Notes under the pieces: model-generated
What the model was told of the DNA's origin: nothing
What the model saw: only the letters and a program-made list of their open reading frames with translations
The model's database searches: none
In this document: positions 17,603 through 25,709 of the stretch, one piece after another
Numbering within the stretch: position 1 is the first letter of the stretch
Layout of the letters: each line of letters starts with the position of its first letter
From: Singulisphaera sp.
GTDB taxonomy: Bacteria; Planctomycetota; Planctomycetia; Isosphaerales; Isosphaeraceae
NCBI GenBank assembly: GCA_027451445.1
Contig: DAIDJG010000355.1
Location: 1-64,000 of the forward strand
Direction of reading: 5' to 3'
Length of the DNA stretch: 64,000 nucleotides
Position numbers and translations under genes: made by a program

Positions 17603-18610
17603 TCAGTCAGCCATCGGCGGGAACGAGAAGAACTCGCGCGGTGAGCGGGTCGTGACGATGTAGGGCACATAGCCTGGGGTGATCGGCACGGGGCCACCGG
17701 GTCCGACGAAGTACTTGATGTAGCCGCGGTGCAGCACCTTATTCACCAGAGCTTTGGGTCCGCCCAGGAGCGAATGCCCGCCGCCACACAACCCGCAGCC
17801 GCGGCCGCCACACATCCCACAGCCGCGCCCGCCGCACATCCCACAGCCTCGCCCCCCGCATGCGTTGCAGGGGTCGCCGAACCCACCGTTGCGGCAGAGG
17901 CCGCAGCCGTTGCCGCCGCAATTGCCGCAAGGATCCTGACCGCCGAAGAACCCGTTGCCGCCGCAGAGACCGCAACCCGACCCGCGGCACGACCCGCAGG
18001 CACGAAGCAGACCACGGCCGCGATGAGAGTGCTTCGACTTCAAGCCACAACCGGTGAGTCCGCACGGCGACTGCGCCGAGGGCGCCGGGGTGCTCTGGCC
18101 GGATGCAGCGATCGTCGATGCGTGGCCCGTGCATCCATGGCCCTTACCACGATGCCCGTGAAGGAGCGCACGACCCTGACAGAACCCGCAGCCATTCCCG
18201 TTGCAGAGTCCGCAATGCGAACCCCAGCCGCGTCCCGCTTTCCCGCAACCGGGATCACCCACACCGCCGCAGCCGGGATCGCCACACTGCCCACGACCCA
18301 ACCCACCGCAGAGCCCGCGACCGGTCCCGCCGCACGCGCCACAACCGGCGCCGCCACATGCGCCGCAGCCGTGAAGCGCGCCAAAGAGCGAGCTGCAAAT
18401 CTTGTGAACCCCGCCCAGACAGTCCTTGGCGTAGTGGCCGTAAGGAATCGGAGGGGCAAAGTACGGGCCTCCGTTGTTAACGTCGACGGCGTCCACTTCG
18501 CGAGGGATCGTGTGGAACAGGTCGGCACGCGCCGAACCGGCCACAGAGGCTGCAAGGAAACACGTCACCGCGAACGCGAGCGCTACTCCTCGCTGATTTC
18601 CGAAGCGCAT
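17603..18610 (-). CDS. Secreted Cys/Gly-rich repeat protein
   Basis: A 335-residue protein of unknown function. Residues 1-29 form a signal peptide (cleavage near SARA-D). Two Cys-rich blocks (about 82-148 and 204-276) consist of repeated C-G-x-C-G-G-x-G units, for example [16 protein letters not shown] at 262-277, resembling the CxxCxGxG zinc-knuckle units of DnaJ but arrayed more densely. A His-rich, Ser-rich spacer (149-203) divides them. The C-terminal part (about 285-335) is Cys-free with aromatic and Pro residues. The ATG at 18610 has GGGAG 7 bases upstream. Metal binding or a disulphide-rich wall structure is plausible but inferred. A second secreted Cys-containing protein lies upstream on the same strand, with its own terminator. 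Confidence 0.8.
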   Translation of the reverse strand: MRFGNQRGVALAFAVTCFLAASVAGSARADLFHTIPREVDAVDVNNGGPYFAPPIPYGHYAKDCLGGVHKICSSLFGALHGCGACGGAGCGACGGTGRGLCGGLGRGQCGDPGCGGVGDPGCGKAGRGWGSHCGLCNGNGCGFCQGRALLHGHRGKGHGCTGHASTIAASGQSTPAPSAQSPCGLTGCGLKSKHSHRGRGLLRACGSCRGSGCGLCGGNGFFGGQDPCGNCGGNGCGLCRNGGFGDPCNACGGRGCGMCGGRGCGMCGGRGCGLCGGGHSLLGGPKALVNKVLHRGYIKYFVGPGGPVPITPGYVPYIVTTRSPREFFSFPPMAD

Positions 18611-18846
18611 GATCACTCCCTTTTTCGTCGTTCGGTGTTTCCCTCCTGGAATGTTCGGAGTCAAGCGAGCGGTGGCCGACGCCCGGGCTGTCCTGCGCGC
18701 GGAGCGTGCCAATTCGACTGAAGAGGCCAAATCACCAACGCCCGGGACCCTCTCACAGGGCCCGAGGCACGGGGCTGACCTTGACATCAACCATCGGTTC
18801 AACACGCCGCGATTCTGGAGTCAATCCGCGCTGGGCAATGCGCAAA

Positions 18847-18883
18847 GGGGTAACGGGACGTCTCCAGGACGTCGCGTCACCCC
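18847..18883 (-). terminator. Hairpin after the secreted protein gene
   Basis: A 16-base stem with two mismatches (GGGGTAACGGGACGTC with GACGTCGCGTCACCCC) around a 5-base loop, ending on the minus strand in TTTG. It is 75 bases beyond the minus-strand stop at 18958. The rest of 18611-18957 holds no gene. Confidence 0.6.
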
Positions 18884-18957
18884 ATTCGCGTGGTTCGATC
18901 TCGAGCGTCCGGCGAAGCGACAACTCACGGGTGGTCACCCGGCCCCGGACCCACGAG

Positions 18958-19689
18958 TCAGCGTCCGATGCGGTAGACCGTTGATGCCGGCAGGTCAACG
19001 ACCGGCTCGACCTGCTTCGGACCGTAGGAAATCGAAGCGTGGCGCTCGCGGTGGCGGCGCTCCATCGCTTCGGCCGACCGCTTGCCGATCGCGTCGAGAC
19101 CAAACATATGCTCGATGATCCGCGGACGATTGTGCTCGGTACCCGGAACAGCGGTTGGCGACGCAAACTGGGTTTGAGCCACGGACGAATCCGTTGTTCC
19201 GGCGCGCCGACCGGTCGAGGTGCGACCCTTCCTCGCGTACGAATTCTGGACCATGCCGATCGGGGCGGGCTCGTCCGTGACGGCGTACCCAGGCGCACTC
19301 CCTCCCACGACGGCTCGGCCCGGCGCTTCGGTCCCATTGGCCATCATGACGGGCCCCGAGACGATCACGCCACCGTCCTGGCAGACCTGGCAGTCGTCCT
19401 TGGACGAAAACAGACCGTTGCGTCGTCCCGAAGCGCCGGTCACGATGCCCGACGGGACTGGTGGCGGTGACGGGACGTCGACGCCGTCTTTCGCCTTGAT
19501 GCGCGCCCGCTGACAGTCCGTGCACATGCAACGGTTGAACAAACCGTTCGGGTGGGCCTTCGGTCGAGCGGCCCGAGTGGGTGCGATCGTCCCGGTCGTT
19601 GCGAGGCCGGGGTCATCGGCTCGGACCATCGCCGGAAGAGCCACGGCAAGCCCGAGCACGGCCATGCCAAGCCGATTGAGGTACCGCAT
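18958..19689 (-). CDS. Secreted protein of unknown function with two CxxC motifs
   Basis: A 243-residue protein with a clear signal peptide (MRYLNRLGMAVLGLAVALP, cleavage near VRA-D at 24). The mature part is low in predicted structure and contains a short Cys cluster CMCTDC (about 54-59) followed by basic residues, and DDCQVCQDGG near 100, giving two separated Cys-x-x-Cys pairs that could bind a metal or form disulphides. The remainder is rich in Gly, Ala, Pro and Arg, ending in a charged stretch (AEAMERRHRERH). An AAAGGAG lies upstream of the ATG. I do not recognise the family. It has the same orientation as the Cys/Gly-rich gene downstream of it, from which a hairpin separates it. Confidence 0.7.
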   Translation of the reverse strand: MRYLNRLGMAVLGLAVALPAMVRADDPGLATTGTIAPTRAARPKAHPNGLFNRCMCTDCQRARIKAKDGVDVPSPPPVPSGIVTGASGRRNGLFSSKDDCQVCQDGGVIVSGPVMMANGTEAPGRAVVGGSAPGYAVTDEPAPIGMVQNSYARKGRTSTGRRAGTTDSSVAQTQFASPTAVPGTEHNRPRIIEHMFGLDAIGKRSAEAMERRHRERHASISYGPKQVEPVVDLPASTVYRIGR

Positions 19690-19919
19690 GGGGAACTCCT
19701 TTCCCTGAATTCAACGGAACCGAGTCCCGGTCGCGAACCACGTCATCCTGAGGCCGCGGTCCCCGGGCGAGGAGACCCCGGGAACCCGGGCGCAGGGCCC
19801 TGTCCTGGGGCTGGAATTCCTCGTTCTTTCCTCACAATCGGCAAGTCAGGCCCGTTCGCTTCTGCAAAACCGGCGGATTGGGTCGCTCGACACAACGGCG
19901 AGGCCCCAAAAGCAGAAGC

Positions 19920-19948
19920 GGCCGGCCCCGAAATGCTCGGAGCCGGCC
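19920..19948 (-). terminator. Candidate terminator after the DUF1501 gene
   Basis: A 12-base stem with one G-T pair (GGCCGGCCCCGA with TCGGAGCCGGCC) lies 57 bases past the minus-strand DUF1501 stop; a TTTT run follows after 9 bases, so termination is likely but not textbook. Nothing else is seen in 19690-20004. Confidence 0.55.
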
Positions 19949-20004
19949 CCACGTTGTCCTGATCGAAGCCGCTGGAACCCATTCGCGCACGCGCGAAACC
20001 TACG

Positions 20005-21288
20005 TCAGGCGAACAGTTCCTTAACAAGCTTGCCGCCATCGACGATCTTGATCGGCCGGCCGACGGAACTCATGTTTTCTTTCGTGGGATCGATTTTGAG
20101 TGCGTGGCACATGCTGACGAGCAGGTCGTTCACCTGGACGGGGCGGTCCTTGACTTCATTGCCGTCCGCCGAGGAGGCCCCGATCACCTGGCCTCCCTTG
20201 ATCCCGCTGCCCGCGAGGGCGACGTTGAACACGCGCGGGAAGTGATCGCGTCCGCCTCGTGCGCTGATCTTGGGTGTCCGGCCAAACTCGCCCATCCAGA
20301 CGACCAGCGTCTTCTCGAGCAGGCCCTTGCTCCTCAGGTCCGCCACCAGCGAGCCGAAGCCCGCCGACACCGGCTCGGTCTTCTTGCGGATGTCGAGCTC
20401 GTTATGAGTATCCCAGCCGTTCGATCGCACCTCGACGAACGTCGCACCGACCTGCACCAGCCGGCGAGCGAGCAGACAGCCCTGGCCGAACGCCGTATCG
20501 CCATACGCCGCGCGAATCCTTGGGTCCTCGCTCGACAGGTCGAACGCCCGCATGTGGCGCGACATGATCATGTCCGCCGTCTGCTTGTAGAGCGACGTGT
20601 GGTCCTTGATCTTGTCGGCCCCACCGGTTTGTACGAACCCCGACATCTCGAGGTTGTGCATCAGGTTCAACCGCCGTTTGAACCGCAGTTCGGAGACTGG
20701 CGGAATCACGTTCGAAGGGGGCTTTTTCGGATCCTGAACGACGAACGGCTCGAGACCAACGCCAAGAAGACCTGATCCGATCGTGCCGCCGCCGATGCTG
20801 ATCGCGTGCGGCAGGTCGAAGCTCTGGTCGGACAGCTCGTTCGCCACGACACAGCCGAAATTCGGATGCTTGACCGTTCCCGTCGGAGCGTAGCCCGTAT
20901 GAAGCTGGTAGGTCGCCCGCTGATGGTTCCCTTCCTTGTTGGTCATCGAGCGGATGACGGTGACATCCTTCATCTCCTTCGCGAGCGCTTCCCAGCCGTG
21001 AGCGATCTGAATACCCGGAACCGCCGTTGAGATCGCCTTGGTATCGCCGCCATTGGCGTTACCGGGCTTGGGATCAAACGTTTCCATCTGGCTCGGGCCG
21101 CCGGCCATCCAAAGGAGGATGCAGGACATCTGCTTTTTGCGCAGTTCTTCGGCGTGGACTGCGAGCAGGTCGGTAAAGCTCAAGCCGGCGAGTCCCGCCG
21201 CCCCCAGGCCGATCCCCTTCAGGAAGCCCCGGCGGCCAATGACGCCCTGGGAGTTCATCGCGACCTTGAGAATCGCCTTCTCCATCAT
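20005..21288 (-). CDS. DUF1501 secreted protein (sulfatase-like fold)
   Basis: A 427-residue member of the DUF1501 family, abundant in planctomycetes and normally encoded with a DUF1549/DUF1553 cytochrome-like partner, as here. A twin-arginine motif (GRRGFLKG at about 18-25) precedes a hydrophobic stretch, so Tat export is likely. Family motifs follow: GGPSQMETFDPK, NHQRATYQLHTGY, a GWDTH element and GEFGRTP with GRDHFP, in the order of an alkaline-phosphatase/sulfatase-type fold. The biochemical activity of the family is not established; a role in degrading complex polymers is often proposed. The gene follows the DUF1549 gene by 55 bases on the same strand. A later in-frame ATG (residue 11) is an alternative start. 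Confidence 0.93.
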   Translation of the reverse strand: MMEKAILKVAMNSQGVIGRRGFLKGIGLGAAGLAGLSFTDLLAVHAEELRKKQMSCILLWMAGGPSQMETFDPKPGNANGGDTKAISTAVPGIQIAHGWEALAKEMKDVTVIRSMTNKEGNHQRATYQLHTGYAPTGTVKHPNFGCVVANELSDQSFDLPHAISIGGGTIGSGLLGVGLEPFVVQDPKKPPSNVIPPVSELRFKRRLNLMHNLEMSGFVQTGGADKIKDHTSLYKQTADMIMSRHMRAFDLSSEDPRIRAAYGDTAFGQGCLLARRLVQVGATFVEVRSNGWDTHNELDIRKKTEPVSAGFGSLVADLRSKGLLEKTLVVWMGEFGRTPKISARGGRDHFPRVFNVALAGSGIKGGQVIGASSADGNEVKDRPVQVNDLLVSMCHALKIDPTKENMSSVGRPIKIVDGGKLVKELFA

Positions 21289-21343
21289 GGCTTCGCTACC
21301 TTTGTGCGAAAGTGAGACACGTGCATGGTCGAGGACGGTGCGG

Positions 21344-23146
21344 TTAGCGCCTGGTGATGAATTCGGTGGAGTTGATCAAGCTCCACAAGATGTCTTCGTA
21401 AGCCTCGGCCCGGTTACCGACACGCGCAATGTAACCGTGGAGGACTTTGATCTCTTTTTGCGTTGGCTCGCGGGCGAGAACGTGCAGGTACAGCATGTTG
21501 AGGGCCCGGCGGTCGTCGGGACCGCTCGTCAAGATCTTGCCGAGGAGCGAGTTCGGGTTGGCCCGCATGGCATTGTTCAGTTGCGAGCTGTTCATCAAGA
21601 ACAGCGCCTGGGGGATCGTACCGAGCACGTCGTCGTACGGCGTGGACGGATCGACACCGAACAGGTCGTTGAAGAGTTTGCGACCGCCATCGCCACCTTT
21701 CGGACCGCCCTTCGTCTTACCGACGGCGTCCTTGAGGTCTGCGGCAAGTCCTTTGGCCTGGCCCTTCTTGGTCATTTCACCGCCCCCCTCCGGTTTGCCG
21801 AGGGGGAGACCGAGTACGGTCGCCAACGAGTCGAGGATCTGGTCCGACCGAAGCCGAGCGGGTGCGACCGCCGCGAACGCGACCTTGCCCGATGCCGAGT
21901 ACGTCGAACGAATCTCGCGCTGATAGGCCTGGGTGTTCATGATGGTGCGGAAGAGCCACTTGATATCGTAGCCCCCCTTGGCCCACTGCGACGCGATCGC
22001 GTCGATCACTTCGGGGGCCTTGGCCTCTCGCTCCGGACCCATGTCGTCAACCGGGCTATAGAATCCTTCGCCCATCAACACGTACCAGACGCGGTTGACG
22101 AACGCCTTGGCGAACCACGGGTTGTCCTGGCTCGTGACGTAGTCGGCTGCAATCTGCCTGCGCTCCTCCGCCGTGAGACCGGGCGGCAGCGGCTTGGCGT
22201 CGGGTTTGAGAAAGAAACGTGGTTCGACCGGGCTCGATTTCGTCGGATCAGCCTTGTCCGGCATCTTGTAGGTGGGACGACCCTGAACGACCAGCTCAAA
22301 GATCTGCGGTCCGCCGGCTTTCCGGTCACCCACGCGCTGGATTTTCGCACCCGCGAAGAACGCCGCGAACTGGTGGAACTGCTCGCGCTTCCACGAATCG
22401 TTCGGGTGGTCGTGACACTGGGCACACTGGATCTGAATCCCCAGAAACACACGCGAGACCTCGCCTGACATCTCAACCGCCTGGGCTTCGTGCGAGGTTT
22501 GGAAGGCGACCGCGTTCTCCTCGTCGGTTTCGCCGGTGGCGGTCATCATCTCGCGGGCGATTTCGTCCCAGGGACGGTTCTTCGCCAGTTGACCGGCCAG
22601 CCACTTTTCAAAACCAGCGTAGCGGACCTGGTTGCCGTTCTGATTCGTGGCGTGGAACTGGATGACGTCCCGCCAGTAGTGGGCCCAGTTGCGGGAATAC
22701 TCGGGGGTGTTGAGGAGGTACTCGATCAACTTCGCCCGCTTATCCGGCTCCTTGGTCCGAACGAACCCGACCACCTGCTCCGCCGAGGGCGGAACGCCCG
22801 TGAGGTCGAGATGGGCACGTCGGATGAACTCGACGTCAGTCGTCGGCGACGCGAGAGGTACCTTGCTCGAGGCAAGGCTCTTGTCCATCAGCGAGTCGAT
22901 CTCGGCGGGAGTGATCGTCGGCGGGGTGATCGTTTTCTTGATTCGAGGCGGGGCCTTCGGCGAATTCTCGCCGCTCTTGTGTTCGGGGGCTTTGCCTCCC
23001 CCCTTCTTCTTTCCCTTTGCCTTCTCTTTCGTGGCACCGGGTTTCTCGGGCGCCGCGGGGGCCATCGGTCCACTGGCAATGGCGAGCGCCACGACCACAA
23101 GGAACGACCAGCAGCAACGCGAACCTTTCGACATGAATCTCGCCAT
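21344..23146 (-). CDS. DUF1549/DUF1553 domain secreted protein
   Basis: A 600-residue partner of the DUF1501 protein. The signal peptide (about 10-30) is followed by a low-complexity Lys/Pro-rich stretch (34-75), then DUF1549 (about 85-290; FIRRAHLDLTGVPPS at the start, and the haem-like CAQCHDHP with C-x-x-C-H) and DUF1553 (about 325-580; DNPWFAKAFVNRVW, ending in LLWSLINSTEFI-type residues). It lacks the extra N-terminal cytochrome-c and LamG-type domains of many homologues and is shorter than usual. The ATG at 23146 has GAAGGGC upstream; 23134 is an alternative. Electron transfer or carbohydrate binding has been suggested for the family but is not proven. Confidence 0.92.
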   Translation of the reverse strand: MARFMSKGSRCCWSFLVVVALAIASGPMAPAAPEKPGATKEKAKGKKKGGGKAPEHKSGENSPKAPPRIKKTITPPTITPAEIDSLMDKSLASSKVPLASPTTDVEFIRRAHLDLTGVPPSAEQVVGFVRTKEPDKRAKLIEYLLNTPEYSRNWAHYWRDVIQFHATNQNGNQVRYAGFEKWLAGQLAKNRPWDEIAREMMTATGETDEENAVAFQTSHEAQAVEMSGEVSRVFLGIQIQCAQCHDHPNDSWKREQFHQFAAFFAGAKIQRVGDRKAGGPQIFELVVQGRPTYKMPDKADPTKSSPVEPRFFLKPDAKPLPPGLTAEERRQIAADYVTSQDNPWFAKAFVNRVWYVLMGEGFYSPVDDMGPEREAKAPEVIDAIASQWAKGGYDIKWLFRTIMNTQAYQREIRSTYSASGKVAFAAVAPARLRSDQILDSLATVLGLPLGKPEGGGEMTKKGQAKGLAADLKDAVGKTKGGPKGGDGGRKLFNDLFGVDPSTPYDDVLGTIPQALFLMNSSQLNNAMRANPNSLLGKILTSGPDDRRALNMLYLHVLAREPTQKEIKVLHGYIARVGNRAEAYEDILWSLINSTEFITRR

Positions 23147-23307
23147 GCCCTTCGTCCCTTTCACAACCCGGCGCGCTTCGAAACGGCCCGCCGAGACCCC
23201 CTTCGCCAACCGCCGAGCCTCTGCCTCACTCTGGATTTAACCCCGTTCCTACCCAAAGTGTAGCGTGCCCGGTCACATTTCCCCAAAGCGTGCACGTGGA
23301 TCGCGCA

Positions 23308-23640
23308 TCAAGGTGTCCAATCCATGACCACCACCATCACCCCGATCATCACCAGGCTGACCACCGCCAGCAGACCGCTTGGCATGAACTTGCGATTCCG
23401 GATCGCATAGCGATAACCAAACAGCACAAAAAGCACGAGGGCGAGCGTCAGTCCCAGGGGAAAGCCAAACCCACTTCCGATCATGGCGAGCACCAGCGCA
23501 ACCACCGCGAACACCGCGCTCAACACACCCGAAATCAACGACGCCTTGCTGCGCGCCTTGACAAACCCCATGATTCCGCCAACCGCCAGCAAGACCGCGT
23601 AAATTCCCAAAGCAACGTGTCCGAACCGCGGATCAATCAT
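23308..23640 (-). CDS. TMEM14/UPF0136-family membrane protein
   Basis: A 110-residue protein with four closely packed hydrophobic segments and the TMEM14 pattern (GGIMGFVKARSKASLISG in the first loop, later FGYRYAIRNRKFMPSGLL). Eukaryotic TMEM14 relatives include a mitochondrial haem-precursor transporter; bacterial members are uncharacterised. The ATG at 23640 is preceded by GGAGAGG at 9 bases; the longer frame to 23742 is unsupported. It stands alone between the DUF1549 gene and a methyltransferase on the same strand. Confidence 0.85.
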   Translation of the reverse strand: MIDPRFGHVALGIYAVLLAVGGIMGFVKARSKASLISGVLSAVFAVVALVLAMIGSGFGFPLGLTLALVLFVLFGYRYAIRNRKFMPSGLLAVVSLVMIGVMVVVMDWTP

Positions 23641-24021
23641 CGTGACGGCCTCTCCGAATCCAGCTTCGATGCAAACGTAATCGCTCACGCGTGAACGATT
23701 TGGGGCACAGACCACCTTCGAACACTGTAGTCCGACCGGCATCGTGCGTCAACGCGACGACGCGTTACCCGCGTTGCCGGATCATCAAGCCGCCGGCCGT
23801 TGATGATGCTCGGCCGCCATGTTGGGATGGGCGCGCATTCGGCCTTCGCGCGCACCGCCACCGGAGAATCCGCGTGGCGACGCGGGAGAATCCATCGACA
23901 CGGATGCGATGATGCTCAGAAAGGGGATTGCGATCGTACATTGCACAGGTACGTCCTCCCGGTGCGCTGCTGATCGCTCTCGTTCAACCACGATCGAGGC
24001 CGGGCGGGAATCCCGAGTCGG
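23641..24021. other. Gene-free interval
   Basis: No coding signal, strong hairpin or repeat that I can support. The short frames present lack ribosome-binding sites and recognisable domains. Confidence 0.5.
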
Positions 24022-24705
24022 TCAGTCTCGCTTGATCCAGCAGCCCACCCAGCCAAGGGCCAGGCCCACGTAGCGAGCGGCTCTGGGCAACCGCTCGGCA
24101 AGCCCGGCTGGAACCGTCAACGTGGTCTCATCGACGAGTCTCAACCCGGCGGAACTCGCGTCGTTGCGATAGTCGTCAAGAGTGCGGTGGAGCGTGCGGA
24201 TCGGTCGGCGCAGGCCGGTCTCGGGATCGATGAAACGGGCGCGTTGCCCCTCGGCCGTCCGATCGGGGTGGAGAACCGACATGATGATGCGTCCACCCGG
24301 AACGAGGACACGTGCGGATTCGACGAGCACCGGCGAGAGTTCCGCGATGTGTTCGATAACGAGTCCAAGCACGATCAGATCGAAGGTCTCGTCTCGAAAC
24401 GGGAGCGGACTCGGCAACGCGTAGCGGACCCAACCGATCGACTGACCCCTCAGTTTCTCACGCGCTCGTGAGAGCATTTCGGGCGTCATATCGAGCGCGG
24501 TCACCGAGGCCCCCGCCTCGGTCAAAGCGCGGGTCAGCCGGCCCGTTCCGCAGCCGAGGTCGAGTGCGCGACGTCCACGAAGGTCCCCGAGCCAGCGCCG
24601 CACGACGGGTTCTTCGAGCGCGATAAGCGGATTTCCATCCTCATCGTAGCAAGAGGCCCACAGGGCATAACCTTCGCGAACGCCGAGTTCTTCGCCGTGT
24701 TCCAC
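24022..24705 (-). CDS. Class I SAM-dependent methyltransferase
   Basis: A 227-residue UbiE/BioC-like methyltransferase. Motif I is RRALDLGCGTGRLTRAL (residues 44-60); the acidic end of the second strand is ALDMTPEML (70-78); VRYALPSPLPF and FDLIVLGLVIEHI follow, then the post-motif GGRIIMSVLHPD. The substrate is not predictable; the N-terminal YALWASCYDEDGNPLIALEE is typical of small-molecule methyltransferases. The start appears to be GTG at 24705 with a weak GAGAG upstream. It shows no obvious functional link to its neighbours. Confidence 0.9.
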   Translation of the reverse strand: MEHGEELGVREGYALWASCYDEDGNPLIALEEPVVRRWLGDLRGRRALDLGCGTGRLTRALTEAGASVTALDMTPEMLSRAREKLRGQSIGWVRYALPSPLPFRDETFDLIVLGLVIEHIAELSPVLVESARVLVPGGRIIMSVLHPDRTAEGQRARFIDPETGLRRPIRTLHRTLDDYRNDASSAGLRLVDETTLTVPAGLAERLPRAARYVGLALGWVGCWIKRD

Positions 24706-24844
24706 GAGAAACTCTCAGGTGCCGTGTCTGTCAATTGAGCTGACCGAAGACGATGGAATTCAGGGTGGTTTGCTGGAACGGGCCGACTCTCTCAAAGCGA
24801 AGCCGATCACGTCAACCCGCGTTTTCCCCGTGGAAAAACGGCGC

Positions 24845-24873
24845 AACCCTCGGCCAGCGAGTGGCCGAGGGTT
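24845..24873 (-). terminator. Intrinsic terminator of the Pro-rich lipoprotein gene
   Basis: A perfect 12-base stem (AACCCTCGGCCA with TGGCCGAGGGTT) around GCGAG, with a T5 run shortly beyond it on the minus strand. It is 44 bases past the stop at 24918. Confidence 0.8.
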
Positions 24874-24917
24874 CGCGTTTTCGTGAGGGACGTCGAGGGT
24901 CCGTTCACGACGCAACC

Positions 24918-25400
24918 TCACTGGTTCGGCATCGCTGCCCCGCCCGGCGGAGGCACGGCCGGTGCAGCACCCGGCGGGGGCTCGGCTCCCGGCGGCGGAG
25001 GTACGGCGGGCGCCGCGACGGGCGGAACCTCGCCTCCCGGCGGAGGCGGCAGCGGGCTGTCGACGTTACCCAACCGTCCCTTCGTCTCTTCGACGGGCAT
25101 CAGGGCTCCCGGAGGCACCGGGGCAGCGACCGGGCCGCCACCGACTGGGCCCGGCTCGATACCCATCGCCTGCATCCGCGCCCTTTGCGTCGCGGCTTGC
25201 GTGTTCGCCCACGGGAAATCCGGACCGGGCGGGAAGTACTGAACGTCGTCGTGCATGTACTTGCCCGAAGGCAACGTCATACCGGCGTATTCAACCTGGC
25301 AGCCTACGGACGGTAGGAGCCACCCGATGGTTAACGCGGACCAGAGCGCGAAATTTCGCCGGTCGAAGCGGCGCGTCACTCCCTTGCGCGGGGCCTCCAT
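24918..25400 (-). CDS. Pro/Gly-rich putative lipoprotein
   Basis: A 160-residue protein with a basic N-terminus, a hydrophobic stretch and a lipobox-like PSVGC at about 30-34, suggesting lipidation and membrane anchoring. Residues about 35-75 form a hydrophilic segment (YAGMTLPSGKYMHDD); the C-terminal half is low-complexity and rich in Pro, Gly and Ala, with repeated PPPPG and APAVPPP units, probably extended and surface-exposed. The ATG at 25400 is chosen because AAGGAGG lies 9 bases upstream; the in-frame GTG at 25409 overlaps that site. Function unknown. Confidence 0.75.
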   Translation of the reverse strand: MEAPRKGVTRRFDRRNFALWSALTIGWLLPSVGCQVEYAGMTLPSGKYMHDDVQYFPPGPDFPWANTQAATQRARMQAMGIEPGPVGGGPVAAPVPPGALMPVEETKGRLGNVDSPLPPPPGGEVPPVAAPAVPPPPGAEPPPGAAPAVPPPGGAAMPNQ

Positions 25401-25616
25401 CGTTTCCACCCTCCTTGGGTTTCTCGGCGGCCGATTCCTTCAACCACCGTGATGCGATCGGTATTTTCTCACCCGAAGCCAGGGTCGGTCTGGTCGCGAC
25501 GCAACGGTCGGCGCGGTCGTCGGGTTTCCAACATAGGTAAGGAATCGGCCAGCGGGTGGGGTCAAGCTCAATCTTTCCCCCACAAGCGACGAGAACCGAC
25601 TTCTGACGAACCGGGG

Positions 25617-25644
25617 TTGGCCCTTACGGACAGGTCGCTACAAT
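25617..25644 (+). promoter_or_regulatory. Candidate sigma-70-type promoter of the MoeA-like gene
   Basis: TTGGCC, 16 bases, TACAAT, 66 bases ahead of the ATG at 25710. A perfect 8-base hairpin (AACCGCCC/GGGCGGTT, 25652-25669) lies at the expected start of the transcript. I saw no Moco riboswitch. Sequence resemblance only. Confidence 0.4.
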
Positions 25645-25709
25645 GCCGCCCAACCGCCCCAGGGCGGTTTCATATCGACCGAGCCCGTGGGTAATCGAGG
25701 CCGAGCTAG

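Noticed and set aside
17729-18721. 330-residue plus-strand frame
   Set aside because: Antisense to the Cys/Gly-rich gene; Ala/Arg/Thr-rich mirror of the Gly/Cys codons.
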